Shown here piece after piece: positions 6,414-14,803 of a stretch of DNA of 44,908 bases (position 1 is its first letter; each line of letters starts with the position of its first letter). Below the pieces are notes generated by a model, which was given only the letters and a program-made list of their open reading frames with translations, did not search any database and was not told the DNA's origin. Location of the stretch: NCBI GenBank assembly GCA_947626755.1, contig CANQTP010000017.1:1-44908 (forward strand), written 5' to 3'. Source of the stretch: an uncultured Clostridia bacterium (GTDB lineage: Bacteria > Bacillota > Clostridia > Oscillospirales > Ruminococcaceae). Both the position numbers and the translations under genes were made by a program.

Positions 6414-7193
6414 TAACGCCGCTTTGAGTGAGTGAACAAACTCTCCCACTTTGTCGGCGGAATCCTTTCCGTATTCCGCGACTATCTTTACTACCGCACT
6501 TCCAACGATCACACCATCGCAATAGCTGCTCATCTTCTGCGCCTGTTCGGGGTTGGAAATTCCGAAGCCAACCATGGCGGGCACTTTGCAGCTCTTTTTT
6601 ATTTCACCGAAGAATTCATCAAAGTTCGTGGTGAACTTGCTTCTCGTTCCCGTTACGCCAGTTGAGGAAACGCAGTACAGGAATCCTTCCGCTTCGGAAG
6701 CTATATCTGCGATCCTCTGGTGCGAAGTGGGGGCAACCATGCTGATGGCAATTATTCCGTTGCTCTTTGCACTTGGCTTTATCTCGTTCCGCTCCTCATA
6801 GGGCAGGTCGGGAACGATGACCCCGTCCACGCCTTTTTCCTTGCAGAGCGCGAAAAATTTCTCCGTTCCGAAACGGAAGATAGTGTTAATGTACATCATA
6901 AGTATAAGCGGCTTATCGGTCTGTTTGCGGAGTTTTTCTACCATTCCGAAAATTCCCGTCAGATCCGTTCCGTGAGAAAGAGAACGCAGACTTGCCGCCT
7001 GAATGACCTTTCCTTCCGCAACGGGATCGGAAAAGGGAACGCCTATTTCTATAATATCCGAACCGCTTTCAAACATTTTCAGCACTAATTTCTCGGTAGT
7101 CTCTAAATCGGGGTCGCCAGCCGTTACAAATGTTATAAGCGCTTTCTCGCCTTTGCTTTTAAGTTCGGCAAGAGTTTTTTCTATTCTGTTCAT
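6405..7193 (-). CDS. trpA: Tryptophan synthase alpha chain
   Basis: Splits indole-3-glycerol phosphate into indole and glyceraldehyde-3-phosphate, passing indole to TrpB. The 262-aa TIM barrel aligns in E. coli numbering: catalytic Glu49 is kept in IIEIGVPFSDP, but the catalytic Asp60 position is Glu (VAEGKVIQ). The phosphate-binding end (GFGISNPEQ, GVIVGSAVV) is present. The start is ATG 7193 with AGGAAG upstream. The last codons and the TGA stop lie inside the palindromic repeat (LAG-stop is encoded by the repeat terminus). It is the last gene of the operon, 18 bases after trpB. Confidence 0.95.
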   Translation of the reverse strand: MNRIEKTLAELKSKGEKALITFVTAGDPDLETTEKLVLKMFESGSDIIEIGVPFSDPVAEGKVIQAASLRSLSHGTDLTGIFGMVEKLRKQTDKPLILMMYINTIFRFGTEKFFALCKEKGVDGVIVPDLPYEERNEIKPSAKSNGIIAISMVAPTSHQRIADIASEAEGFLYCVSSTGVTGTRSKFTTNFDEFFGEIKKSCKVPAMVGFGISNPEQAQKMSSYCDGVIVGSAVVKIVAEYGKDSADKVGEFVHSLKAALAG

Positions 7194-7211
7194 AGGTATG
7201 CTTCCTTTCTA

Positions 7212-8402
7212 TCAAGAATTGACAACGTCTTTTCCGCGGTATCTTGCTATGGAATAAACGTCCTTGTCGCCCCGTCCCGAAAGGTTTATGACAAGTATCT
7301 GATCCTTGCCCATTGTGGGAGCGATCTTGCGGGCAACAGCTACTGCGTGGGCGGATTCGATAGCGGGAATTATTCCCTCTGTCCGTGAAAGATATTCAAA
7401 CGCTTGGACTGCTTCTTCATCGGTTATGGGAACATATTCCGCGCGCCCTGTTTTGTACAGCATGGCGTGCTCAGGACCTATTCCCGGGTAGTCAAGTCCT
7501 GCGGAAATGGAGTAAACGGGGTCTATCTGTCCGAACTCATTTTGCAGGAAAAGCGACTTCATTCCGTGGAAAATGCCTGTAGTTCCCTTTGCAATAGTTG
7601 AAGCGTGCTTACCCGTTTCAACGCCCAGTCCTGCGGCTTCCGCGCCTACAAGACGGACGGACTTATCGTTTATAAAATCATAGAACGCGCCCATGGAGTT
7701 TGAACCGCCGCCGACACAAGCGCATACGCAGTCGGGAAGTTTTCCCTCTTTTTCCATAAGCTGTTCGCGGATCTCTTCCGAAATTATCTTCTGGAAATCG
7801 CGTACCATTGTGGGGTATGGGTGAGGACCCATTACCGAACCTATGCAGTAGAATGTGGTGTTGACGTTTTCCGCCCAGTCGCGCATGGCGGCGTTGATAG
7901 CGTCTTTCAGCGTGTCCGTTCCCTCATGGACTGCAACTACGCTTGAACCGAGAAGTTCCATTCTGTAAACGTTCAGCGACTGGCGAACAGCATCTTCCGC
8001 GCCCATGTAGACCTGACATTCCAGTCCGAAAAGCGCACAGGCGGTCGCCGTTGCAACACCGTGCTGACCCGCTCCCGTTTCCGCAATAATGCGGGTCTTG
8101 CCCATTCTTTTAGCAAGAAGTATCTGTCCGAGAACGTTGTTTATCTTGTGCGAACCTGTGTGGTTCAAATCCTCGCGCTTGATGTAAATTTTCGCGCCGT
8201 CCAGATCCTTGGTCATTTTTTCGGCATAGTAAAGCAGGGACGGTCTGCCCGCGTAATCCCTGTAAAGGGCTTTCAGTTCGTTCTTGAAATCGGGATCGTC
8301 CTTGTATTTCGCGTAAGCCGCATCAAGTTCGTTTACCGCGTTCATAACGGTTTCGGGAACGTACTGTCCGCCGAATATGTCAAATCTTCCTTTTTCAGAC
8401 AT
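7212..8402 (-). CDS. trpB: Tryptophan synthase beta chain
   Basis: PLP enzyme that condenses indole with serine to give tryptophan. The 396-aa protein has the cofactor Lys86 in HTGSHKINN, the [10 protein letters not shown] phosphate-binding loop and the ETGAGQHG block. The start is ATG 8402 with GAAAGG 9 bases upstream. An in-frame TTG three codons earlier sits too close to that site. The first 8 bases overlap the end of trpF (ATGTCTGA), indicating coupled translation. It is a canonical TrpB1 that pairs with the adjacent trpA. Confidence 0.97.
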   Translation of the reverse strand: MSEKGRFDIFGGQYVPETVMNAVNELDAAYAKYKDDPDFKNELKALYRDYAGRPSLLYYAEKMTKDLDGAKIYIKREDLNHTGSHKINNVLGQILLAKRMGKTRIIAETGAGQHGVATATACALFGLECQVYMGAEDAVRQSLNVYRMELLGSSVVAVHEGTDTLKDAINAAMRDWAENVNTTFYCIGSVMGPHPYPTMVRDFQKIISEEIREQLMEKEGKLPDCVCACVGGGSNSMGAFYDFINDKSVRLVGAEAAGLGVETGKHASTIAKGTTGIFHGMKSLFLQNEFGQIDPVYSISAGLDYPGIGPEHAMLYKTGRAEYVPITDEEAVQAFEYLSRTEGIIPAIESAHAVAVARKIAPTMGKDQILVINLSGRGDKDVYSIARYRGKDVVNS

Positions 8403-9021
8403 TTTTATCAACCTTTCGTACTGATCTCATAATTGCTTGTATTTTGGCTGGATCTTTCACGCCGTCAGTCTCCGTTCCGCCCGAAATATCCACGCCATAG
8501 GGGGAAATTTTCATAGCTTCGGAAATATTATCCGCGTTTATCCCTCCCGCTAAAAGGTAGGGCATGGAAATTTCCGTCCGCCGTATAAGTTCCCAGTCGG
8601 CGGTCTTTCCAGTGCCGCCGTTGGCGTTTGGTGAATAGCTGTCAAGGACAAGCATATCCGCGCCAAGTTTTTCCGCGGCGGAAATATCCGCCGCACTCTG
8701 TACCCGAACGGCTTTCCAGATCTTCACATCGGAAATTTTCCTGAGCTTTGAAATATACTCCCCGTCCTCGTTTCCCTGTAACTGAACGGCGTAAAATCCC
8801 GCTTTTGCGGCGGTTTCCGCAACAAATTCCGCAGGCTGGTCTATGAAAACGCCCACCGCTTTCACCGCAGGGTCAAGCTGTTTTGCAAGCGTTTCCGCAG
8901 TTCCGGGGGAAATTGTCCTGCGGTAGCCCTCCGCAAGGATAAACCCCGCAAAATCGGGTCTTGCCTCGTTTATATAGGAAATATCTTCGGGACGCCTTAA
9001 CCCGCATAGCTTTATCATCAT
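8395..9021 (-). CDS. trpF: Phosphoribosylanthranilate isomerase
   Basis: Amadori rearrangement of phosphoribosylanthranilate to CdRP, the third step from chorismate. This 208-aa TIM barrel has [11 protein letters not shown] at the N-terminus with the catalytic Cys, the Asp in MLVLDSYS, and the phosphate-binding [10 protein letters not shown] and [10 protein letters not shown] near the end. The start at 9021 overlaps the trpC stop by four bases (ATGA); a second ATG follows immediately. It is separate from trpC here, unlike the enteric fusion. Confidence 0.95.
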   Translation of the reverse strand: MMIKLCGLRRPEDISYINEARPDFAGFILAEGYRRTISPGTAETLAKQLDPAVKAVGVFIDQPAEFVAETAAKAGFYAVQLQGNEDGEYISKLRKISDVKIWKAVRVQSAADISAAEKLGADMLVLDSYSPNANGGTGKTADWELIRRTEISMPYLLAGGINADNISEAMKISPYGVDISGGTETDGVKDPAKIQAIMRSVRKVDKNV

Positions 9022-9806
9022 AAAAGTGTTTTCAACTCCTTAACAGCTGAAACGGGATCGCCGCTCCGCATAAGAGTTTCCCCGATAAGAACGGCTTTTG
9101 CGCCGCAGTCGGAAACGAATTTTATATCTTCGGGAGTCTTTATGCCGCTTTCCGAAACTATCACGCCGCCCTCGGGAACAAGTTCCGCAAGGGATTTTGT
9201 GGTTTCGAGAGTTACGTTGAAAGTTTTCAGATCGCGGTTGTTTATCCCGAATATCCTACAGCCCGCTTCCGCAACGGCATTGAGTTCCTCGGCATTGTGA
9301 CTTTCGGCAAGAACGTCCATTTTAAGCGATTCCGCGATCTGCCTGAATTCCCGCATTGTGGGAACGTCCAGCATTGCCGCTATAAGAAGTATGGCGTCCG
9401 CGCCCATGGTTTTTGCCTCGTAAATTTGATACTGGTGGATAATGAAATCCTTTCTCAGCATGGGGATATTCACTTCTTTACGCACCGCCGCGAAAATTTC
9501 CGCCGAGCCTTTAAAATAGTATTCCTCGGTAAGGCAGGAAATAGCCGCCGCCCCTGCGGAAACATACGCCCGCGCCTGTTCGATGGGACGGAAGTCCTCG
9601 CTTATTATCCCCTTTGACGGTGAAGCCTTTTTTATCTCTGCTATGAACGCGGGGGACGGTGCGGCGGTTATCGCCTTTTCAAAACTCCGTCCCGTGTCGG
9701 TCTTTGCGGCTGTTTCCGCCGCTCTGCGCACTTCCTCAAAGGGAACTGCGGACATATCACGTTCAAGCTGTTGGCGGCGCTTTGCCGCAATATCATCAAG
9801 TATCAT
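9018..9806 (-). CDS. trpC: Indole-3-glycerol phosphate synthase
   Basis: Decarboxylative ring closure of CdRP to indole-3-glycerol phosphate. The 262-aa TIM barrel shows the family's AEIKKASPSKG (catalytic Lys), LRKDFIIHQYQIYEA, the GINNRDLKTF loop and VSESGIKTPEDI near the end. It starts 10 bases after trpGD with a GGAAAG ribosome site, and its stop overlaps the trpF start. Confidence 0.97.
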   Translation of the reverse strand: MILDDIAAKRRQQLERDMSAVPFEEVRRAAETAAKTDTGRSFEKAITAAPSPAFIAEIKKASPSKGIISEDFRPIEQARAYVSAGAAAISCLTEEYYFKGSAEIFAAVRKEVNIPMLRKDFIIHQYQIYEAKTMGADAILLIAAMLDVPTMREFRQIAESLKMDVLAESHNAEELNAVAEAGCRIFGINNRDLKTFNVTLETTKSLAELVPEGGVIVSESGIKTPEDIKFVSDCGAKAVLIGETLMRSGDPVSAVKELKTLL

Positions 9807-9816
9807 AAATCTTTCC

Positions 9817-11448
9817 TTATACTCTGTTGGTAAAATCTCTCATCTTCTCGAATTTTGCAAATGCCTTGCCGCTGTCTATCGATTCGCGAGCCATGGCAAT
9901 TCCCTCCTCAATGGAAGCCGCCGCGCCTGTGCAGTAGATAGCACTTCCCGCGTTGAGAAGAACTATATCGCGCTTTGCGCCCTTTTCAATGCCTTTGAGA
10001 ATGTTAAGAGTTATCTGTGCATTTTCGTCGGGAGTTCCGCCTACAACTTCGGAACGGTTTGCAATTCTCATGCCGAAATCCTCGGGAGAAATTTCGTACT
10101 TGATAAGCTTTCTGTCGCGGAGTTCGCAGACTTTTGTAATTCCGCATACGGTCATTTCGTCCAGACCGTCACCGTAAACTATCATCGCGCCCTTAACGCC
10201 GACGTTCATAAGAACTTTTGCCATAGTTTCAAGAAGTTTCTCATCATAAACGCCCAGCAGGATATAATCCGAAAGCGCAGGGTTCGCAAGAGGTCCGAGG
10301 ATATTGAAAACAGTTCTTACGCCTATTTCCCGTCTTGCAGGACCTACAAACCTCATAGCCTTGTGGAAAGACTGGGCAAACAGGAACGAAATTCCCGTTT
10401 CTTTCATACAGGCGGCAGCCATGGCGGGAGTAAGATTCAGCTTTACGCCGAGGGATTCCAGAACATCAGCCGCGCCGCTCTTGCTGGAAACGCTTCTGTT
10501 TCCGTGCTTGGCAACATTCAGACCCGCGCCCGCAATTACAAATGAAGATGTTGTGGAGATATTGAAAGTATTTGAAACGTCGCCGCCCGTTCCCACAATA
10601 TCCACGGCGGAACGAGCCGAAGGAACTATGCTTGCTTTCTGCCGCATAATTCTTGCAAATCCCGTAATTTCCTCAATTGTCTCGCCTTTGCAGCGGAGAG
10701 CCATAAGGAACGCCGCGATCTGTGCGTCCGTTGCGCCGTCCGACATGATGATGTTCATAGCCGTTTCCGCATCTTCCTGCGAAAGATCCTTGCCGTCCGC
10801 AGCCATAGCAATATATTTTTTCAGAGCAACGCGCTTTTCCTTGGGAAGGGAAGCGGTCTCAACGCCCACGCTCTTTATTCCCGCAGTGCGCAGGAAGTTT
10901 GCAAGTATAGCCGCGCCCTGTTCTGTGAGAATGGATTCGGGGTGGAACTGTACTCCGAATGTGAGGTGGGTTTTGTGGCGGACAGCCATTATCTGACCTT
11001 CGCCGTCGGTAGCAACAACGGTTATGCAGTTGGGGATAGTGATGGAATCAACGATCAGCGAATGGTATCTTGCGGCATTTATCTTGTCGGGAAGTCCCTC
11101 AAATATAGGACAGTTTGTGTTTATGGAAATTTCCGTACCCTTGCCGTGCATAGGAAGTTTCGCCTTTACTATCTTTCCGCCGAAAGCTTCCGCAATTGCC
11201 TGATGTCCGAGACAAATTCCCAGAATGGGTATCTGTCCGCTGAAACGCTTTACCGCTTCCACGGAGATCCCTGCGTCGGCAGGATAGCCGGGACCGGGAG
11301 AAATTATAAGCGCTTCGGGAGAAAGCTTTTCTATTTCGTCAAGAGTGATCTCATCGTTTCTGACAACTTTTATATCGGGGTAGATCGTTCCGATAAGCTG
11401 ATAAAGATTATAAGTGAAACTGTCGTAATTATCTATCATCAGTATCAT
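9817..11448 (-). CDS. trpGD: Bifunctional anthranilate synthase glutaminase / anthranilate phosphoribosyltransferase
   Basis: Two trp enzymes fused in one 543-aa chain. Residues 1-190 are the class I glutamine amidotransferase that feeds ammonia to TrpE: Cys79 in GICLGHQAIAEAFGG, and the His/Glu pair in GVQFHPESIL. From about residue 205 the anthranilate phosphoribosyltransferase follows, with the PRPP loop VGTGGDVSNTFNIST and the KHGNRSVSSKSGAAD motif. The domains are joined by a short linker, as in enteric TrpGD. It begins 17 bases after trpE. Both active sites look intact. Confidence 0.96.
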   Translation of the reverse strand: MILMIDNYDSFTYNLYQLIGTIYPDIKVVRNDEITLDEIEKLSPEALIISPGPGYPADAGISVEAVKRFSGQIPILGICLGHQAIAEAFGGKIVKAKLPMHGKGTEISINTNCPIFEGLPDKINAARYHSLIVDSITIPNCITVVATDGEGQIMAVRHKTHLTFGVQFHPESILTEQGAAILANFLRTAGIKSVGVETASLPKEKRVALKKYIAMAADGKDLSQEDAETAMNIIMSDGATDAQIAAFLMALRCKGETIEEITGFARIMRQKASIVPSARSAVDIVGTGGDVSNTFNISTTSSFVIAGAGLNVAKHGNRSVSSKSGAADVLESLGVKLNLTPAMAAACMKETGISFLFAQSFHKAMRFVGPARREIGVRTVFNILGPLANPALSDYILLGVYDEKLLETMAKVLMNVGVKGAMIVYGDGLDEMTVCGITKVCELRDRKLIKYEISPEDFGMRIANRSEVVGGTPDENAQITLNILKGIEKGAKRDIVLLNAGSAIYCTGAAASIEEGIAMARESIDSGKAFAKFEKMRDFTNRV

Positions 11449-11465
11449 AGCATTGTTCCTCCTTG

Positions 11466-12938
11466 TTAAATGTTAGAAGCTTCCGCAATGGCGTTTACAA
11501 CTGCGAGAGCCTTATTTCGCGTTTCCTCGTATTCCTTTTCGGGAACGCTGTCGTAAACGATACCCGCGCCTGCCTGAACGTAAGCCTTTCCGTGGCGGAA
11601 AAGCACCGTTCTTATAGCTATGCAGGTGTCAATATTTCCGCTGAATCCCAGATAGCCCACTGTTCCGCCGTAAAGACCGCGCTTCTTGTTTTCCAGTTCG
11701 TCAATTATCTCCATGGCGCGGACTTTCGGAGCGCCCGAAAGCGTTCCCGCGGGGAGAACGGACATCAGCGCGTCAAGAGCAGTTTTACCCTCTGCAAGAC
11801 GTCCCTGAACGTCGGAAACAAGGTGCATTACCTTTGAATAGCGTTCAACGCGCATAAAGTCGGTAACGTTCACCGTTCCGAAGCTGCAAACCTTGCCCAC
11901 GTCGTTTCTGCCGAGGTCAACAAGCATTGTGTGTTCGGCGCGTTCCTTGGGATCGGAAAGAAGCTGTTTCTCGAACTTCTTATCTTCCTCGTCAGTTTTG
12001 CCTCTGCCGATAGTTCCCGCGATAGGCTTGGTAATTACCGAACCGTCCGTAACGCTTACGAGCATTTCGGGAGAAGCTCCCGCAATACAGTAATCCTTGT
12101 GATCAAAATAGTAAAGGTAAGGCGACGGATTTGTGGAACGGAGCATACGGTAAACATCGAAAGGTGCAGGCGGGTCGGCAACTTCAAATCTCTGGGAAAG
12201 TACCACCTGACTTATATCGCCGTTCACGATGTGTTCCTTTGCGGCTTCCACCATGGAAATAAATTCTTCCTTGGTGACATTTGAAGTTACGTGAATATCC
12301 TTGCCCTCGCCGTTTCCCGACTTGAAGGAAGGATTTGCGGCGGCAAGTATCTGACCTATTTCAAAGGATTTTTTCAGGCATTCCTCGTATTTTGTCTCAA
12401 CATTGTCCCCCGCATTGATGTTCAGGATAATTACCGCCTTGTTTGTAAGGTGATCGTAAGCGACTATCTCGTCATAGAGGAACATATTTGAATCGGGCAT
12501 TTGCAGATCGTCCTCGGGAACGTTTACCAGTTTCTTTTCAAAACGCCTTACCGTGTCATAGCCGAAATATCCTATAAGACCGCCGGTAAGTTTCGGTCTG
12601 TTAAGGAAAACAGGGGAAGTTCTCTTTTCCAGAATGGAATTGAAAAGCTCGATAGGGTTATTGCAGTTTTTTGTCTCGGTCTTTCCGTTCTCTACTATCT
12701 CGGCTTTGTCTCCGAAAATGCGGACTTCCATTTTGGGGTTTATGCCGATAAAGGAATAACGTCCCCACTGTTCGGTGTTGTCAACGCTTTCCAGAATAAA
12801 GCAGTTGTCAAATTTTTCTTTAAGAGCCGCAAAAAGTCCCACAGGCGTACAGCCGTCAATGAGCATTTCATAGAACACAGGAACTGTTTTGTAGTTCAGA
12901 AGCAGATTTTTTACTTCTTCCTTAGATGGATACAACAT
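11466..12938 (-). CDS. trpE: Anthranilate synthase component I
   Basis: Chorismate plus ammonia to anthranilate, the committed step of tryptophan synthesis, in complex with the TrpG domain of the next gene. The 490-aa protein has the N-terminal feedback-site motif FILESVDN (LLES type, suggesting tryptophan inhibition) and the catalytic core [26 protein letters not shown] and [13 protein letters not shown]. The frame is open to 13037, but ATG 12938 is chosen: GAAAGGAG precedes it by 7 bases, and the extension would run through the T-box terminator. Confidence 0.97.
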   Translation of the reverse strand: MLYPSKEEVKNLLLNYKTVPVFYEMLIDGCTPVGLFAALKEKFDNCFILESVDNTEQWGRYSFIGINPKMEVRIFGDKAEIVENGKTETKNCNNPIELFNSILEKRTSPVFLNRPKLTGGLIGYFGYDTVRRFEKKLVNVPEDDLQMPDSNMFLYDEIVAYDHLTNKAVIILNINAGDNVETKYEECLKKSFEIGQILAAANPSFKSGNGEGKDIHVTSNVTKEEFISMVEAAKEHIVNGDISQVVLSQRFEVADPPAPFDVYRMLRSTNPSPYLYYFDHKDYCIAGASPEMLVSVTDGSVITKPIAGTIGRGKTDEEDKKFEKQLLSDPKERAEHTMLVDLGRNDVGKVCSFGTVNVTDFMRVERYSKVMHLVSDVQGRLAEGKTALDALMSVLPAGTLSGAPKVRAMEIIDELENKKRGLYGGTVGYLGFSGNIDTCIAIRTVLFRHGKAYVQAGAGIVYDSVPEKEYEETRNKALAVVNAIAEASNI

Positions 12939-12970
12939 AAAAAGACTCCTTTCAGATCGGACGATCAAAA

Positions 12971-13410
12971 TAAAAAGAGGTCTGATCTCCGTTTCCCGAA
13001 AAATCGGAAAACGGGACGATAGACCTCGTGGTGCCACCCGTATTCGCGGATAAAAAAATCCGCCTCATTGGATACAAACAAGCGCGGAACTTCAACAAAC
13101 ACGTTCAAGTACGCCGCTTGTGCAGATATACCCTATCCACTAACGCAGGAAATCGGCGCGGACTACTAAGGGAATACCGCTTTGCAAATTGCCGCTCCAA
13201 GCTTTTCGCCGCCATGCTGTCTGACGTTTCACTGTCCTACAGCCCTTGCCGCCTTGCCGCAATTGCATAAACACCCCGTTTGCCTTTGCTTCTCACAAAT
13301 CCATTCGCAGATACCGTTATGACCCGCACTCACACCAACGGCGGATTCTCTGATTCATCGGCATATCTGTTACTTACTTTTGATCATCGAATTTAGAAAT
13401 ATTAAATTAC
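12971..13410 (-). ncRNA. Tryptophan T-box leader of the trp operon
   Basis: On the minus strand the leader holds the T-box signature GGGTGGCACCACG (around 13039-13027). It overlaps the 5' arm of a terminator, GAGGTCT (13027-13021), whose 3' arm AGACCTC (12983-12977) is followed by TTTTTA. Upstream are an AGAGAA stretch and a GGTGTGAGTGCGGGT segment like stem I, then GAATGGATTTGTGAG, where UGG (13303-13301) fits the Trp specifier codon. Uncharged tRNA-Trp binding would favour antitermination and trpE expression. At about 430 bases it is rather long for the class. Confidence 0.93.
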
Positions 13411-13416
13411 GATATT

Positions 13417-13445
13417 ATTTTACGCCCCCTTATAATGTTTGTCAA
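13417..13445 (-). promoter_or_regulatory. Promoter of the trp T-box transcript
   Basis: Minus strand TTGACA (13445-13440), a 17-base spacer, TAAAAT (13422-13417). Confidence 0.8.
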
Positions 13446-13457
13446 TAGCCGAAATGC

Positions 13458-13481
13458 AAAATTGTAGGACTGTACAATTTT
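13458..13481. promoter_or_regulatory. Dyad symmetry upstream of the trp promoter
   Basis: AAAATTGTA (13458-13466) and TACAATTTT (13473-13481) form a perfect 9-base inverted repeat around GGACTG, 12 bases from the trp -35 box, in the roughly 200-base spacer between the trp leader and rpiB. It could be an operator for either direction. No other gene or RNA is visible in the spacer. Confidence 0.35.
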
Positions 13482-13584
13482 TGATATATAAATTTATGAA
13501 AACACTACAAATTGCTGCTTTAGAAATGCGGATAGATCATACTGTTAAAACTGCCGTGTTTTTAAAATATTTGTCTGAAACTAC

Positions 13585-13613
13585 TTGAATACAGCAATTT
13601 TTTGTGATATAAT
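13585..13613 (+). promoter_or_regulatory. Sigma-A promoter of rpiB
   Basis: TTGAAT (13585-13590), a 17-base spacer, TATAAT (13608-13613), 31 bases before the rpiB ATG. Confidence 0.85.
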
Positions 13614-13644
13614 GTTACTGTATTTATTTTTCGGAGGTCTTACT

Positions 13645-14085
13645 ATGATTTCTATCGGAAGCGACCATGCGGGTTATCAGCTTAAAAAGGAAATTATTGC
13701 ATGGTTTGAAGAAAAAAATATCCCATATCTGGAATTCGGCTGCATGAACGGTGAAAGCTGCGATTATCCGTTAGTTGCACGCGAAGTCTGCGAGCGCGTT
13801 GTTACAGGCAATTCCGAATCAGCTGTGCTTGTCTGCGGAACGGGTATAGGCATTTCAATAGCGGCAAATAAGGTCAAAGGCATACGCGCTGCTGTCTGCA
13901 CCGATACATACACCGCTAAATATACAAGGCTCCACAATAACGCCAATGTTCTCTGCCTTGGCGGCAGGGTAACGGGTCCCGGTGTTGCTCTTGAAATTGT
14001 GGAAACTTTTCTGAACACGCAGTTTGAAGGCGGACGCCATCAGCGCAGAGTGGATCAGATCACCGAAATTGAAAACAACAACTGA
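13645..14085 (+). CDS. rpiB: Ribose-5-phosphate isomerase B
   Basis: Interconverts ribose-5-phosphate and ribulose-5-phosphate in the pentose phosphate pathway. The 146-aa RpiB/LacAB protein starts MISIGSDHAGYQLKKEI and carries the catalytic Cys in VLVCGTGIGISIAANK and HNNANVLCLGGR. ATG 13645 is chosen because CGGAGG precedes it by 7-8 bases and the family N-terminus begins there; the frame is open upstream through the promoter. It lies 15 bases before upp, so ribose-5-phosphate (PRPP precursor) and PRPP-using salvage are co-transcribed. Confidence 0.95.
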   Translation: MISIGSDHAGYQLKKEIIAWFEEKNIPYLEFGCMNGESCDYPLVAREVCERVVTGNSESAVLVCGTGIGISIAANKVKGIRAAVCTDTYTAKYTRLHNNANVLCLGGRVTGPGVALEIVETFLNTQFEGGRHQRRVDQITEIENNN

Positions 14086-14100
14086 AAGGATCGGATAATT

Positions 14101-14739
14101 ATGGATATTATGGATAATGTTATCATTTTAGAACACCCTCTGGTTCAGCACAAAATTTCACTTATGCGCGACATTAACACAGGCGCAAAGGAGTTCAGGG
14201 AGCTTGTTTCCGAAACGGCTATGCTTATGTGCTATGAAGCTACACGGGATCTTCCCCTTAAGACTGTGGAAGTGCAGACTCCGCTTGCAATTGCAAAAAC
14301 AAAGGTGATTTCAGGCAGAAAGCTGGCGTTCGTGCCGATCCTCAGAGCGGGTCTCGGAATGGTTGAAGGCGCAGTAAAGCTTGTCCCTGCCGCAAAGATC
14401 GGGCATATAGGAATTTTCCGCGATCCCGAAACAAAAAATGCCGTGGACTATTACTGCAAACTTCCTTTTGATATTGCGGAAAGAGACGTTATCGTTACAG
14501 ATGTTATGCTTGCAACGGGCGGAACTGCGGTTAAAACCGTGGAGATCCTCAAAAAAGCAGGAGTAAAGAATGTAAAGGTGATGTGCATAATAGCCTGTCC
14601 CGAGGGAATTGAAGCCGTTCATAAGGTTTACCCGGATGTGGAAATTTACTGCGGTGCTGTTGACGAGGGTCTGGACGACAAACTTTATATCGTTCCCGGA
14701 ATGGGCGATGCGGGCGATAGGATCTTCGGAACAAAGTGA
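14101..14739 (+). CDS. upp: Uracil phosphoribosyltransferase
   Basis: Salvage of uracil: uracil plus PRPP gives UMP. The 212-aa protein has the substrate loop [11 protein letters not shown], the PRPP-binding block [14 protein letters not shown] and the family C-terminus [30 protein letters not shown] lies about 10 bases before ATG 14101. It is second in the rpiB-upp transcript; glmS follows after 64 bases without a visible terminator. Confidence 0.97.
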   Translation: MDIMDNVIILEHPLVQHKISLMRDINTGAKEFRELVSETAMLMCYEATRDLPLKTVEVQTPLAIAKTKVISGRKLAFVPILRAGLGMVEGAVKLVPAAKIGHIGIFRDPETKNAVDYYCKLPFDIAERDVIVTDVMLATGGTAVKTVEILKKAGVKNVKVMCIIACPEGIEAVHKVYPDVEIYCGAVDEGLDDKLYIVPGMGDAGDRIFGTK

Positions 14740-14803
14740 TAGTATATTCGTGATAAGATCAAATATAATTATATATGTGAATTTCTGAAAGGAGCACTTT
14801 CAT

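Noticed and set aside
9583-10996. Long plus-strand frames across trpC and trpGD
   Set aside because: They are opposite-strand shadows of well-conserved trp genes with no domain resemblance.
12939-13037. N-terminal extension of TrpE by 33 residues
   Set aside because: It reads through the T-box terminator; the ribosome site and family N-terminus both fit ATG 12938.
14740-14803. Possible glmS ribozyme before glmS
   Set aside because: The spacer is only 64 bases, too short, and lacks the ribozyme core.
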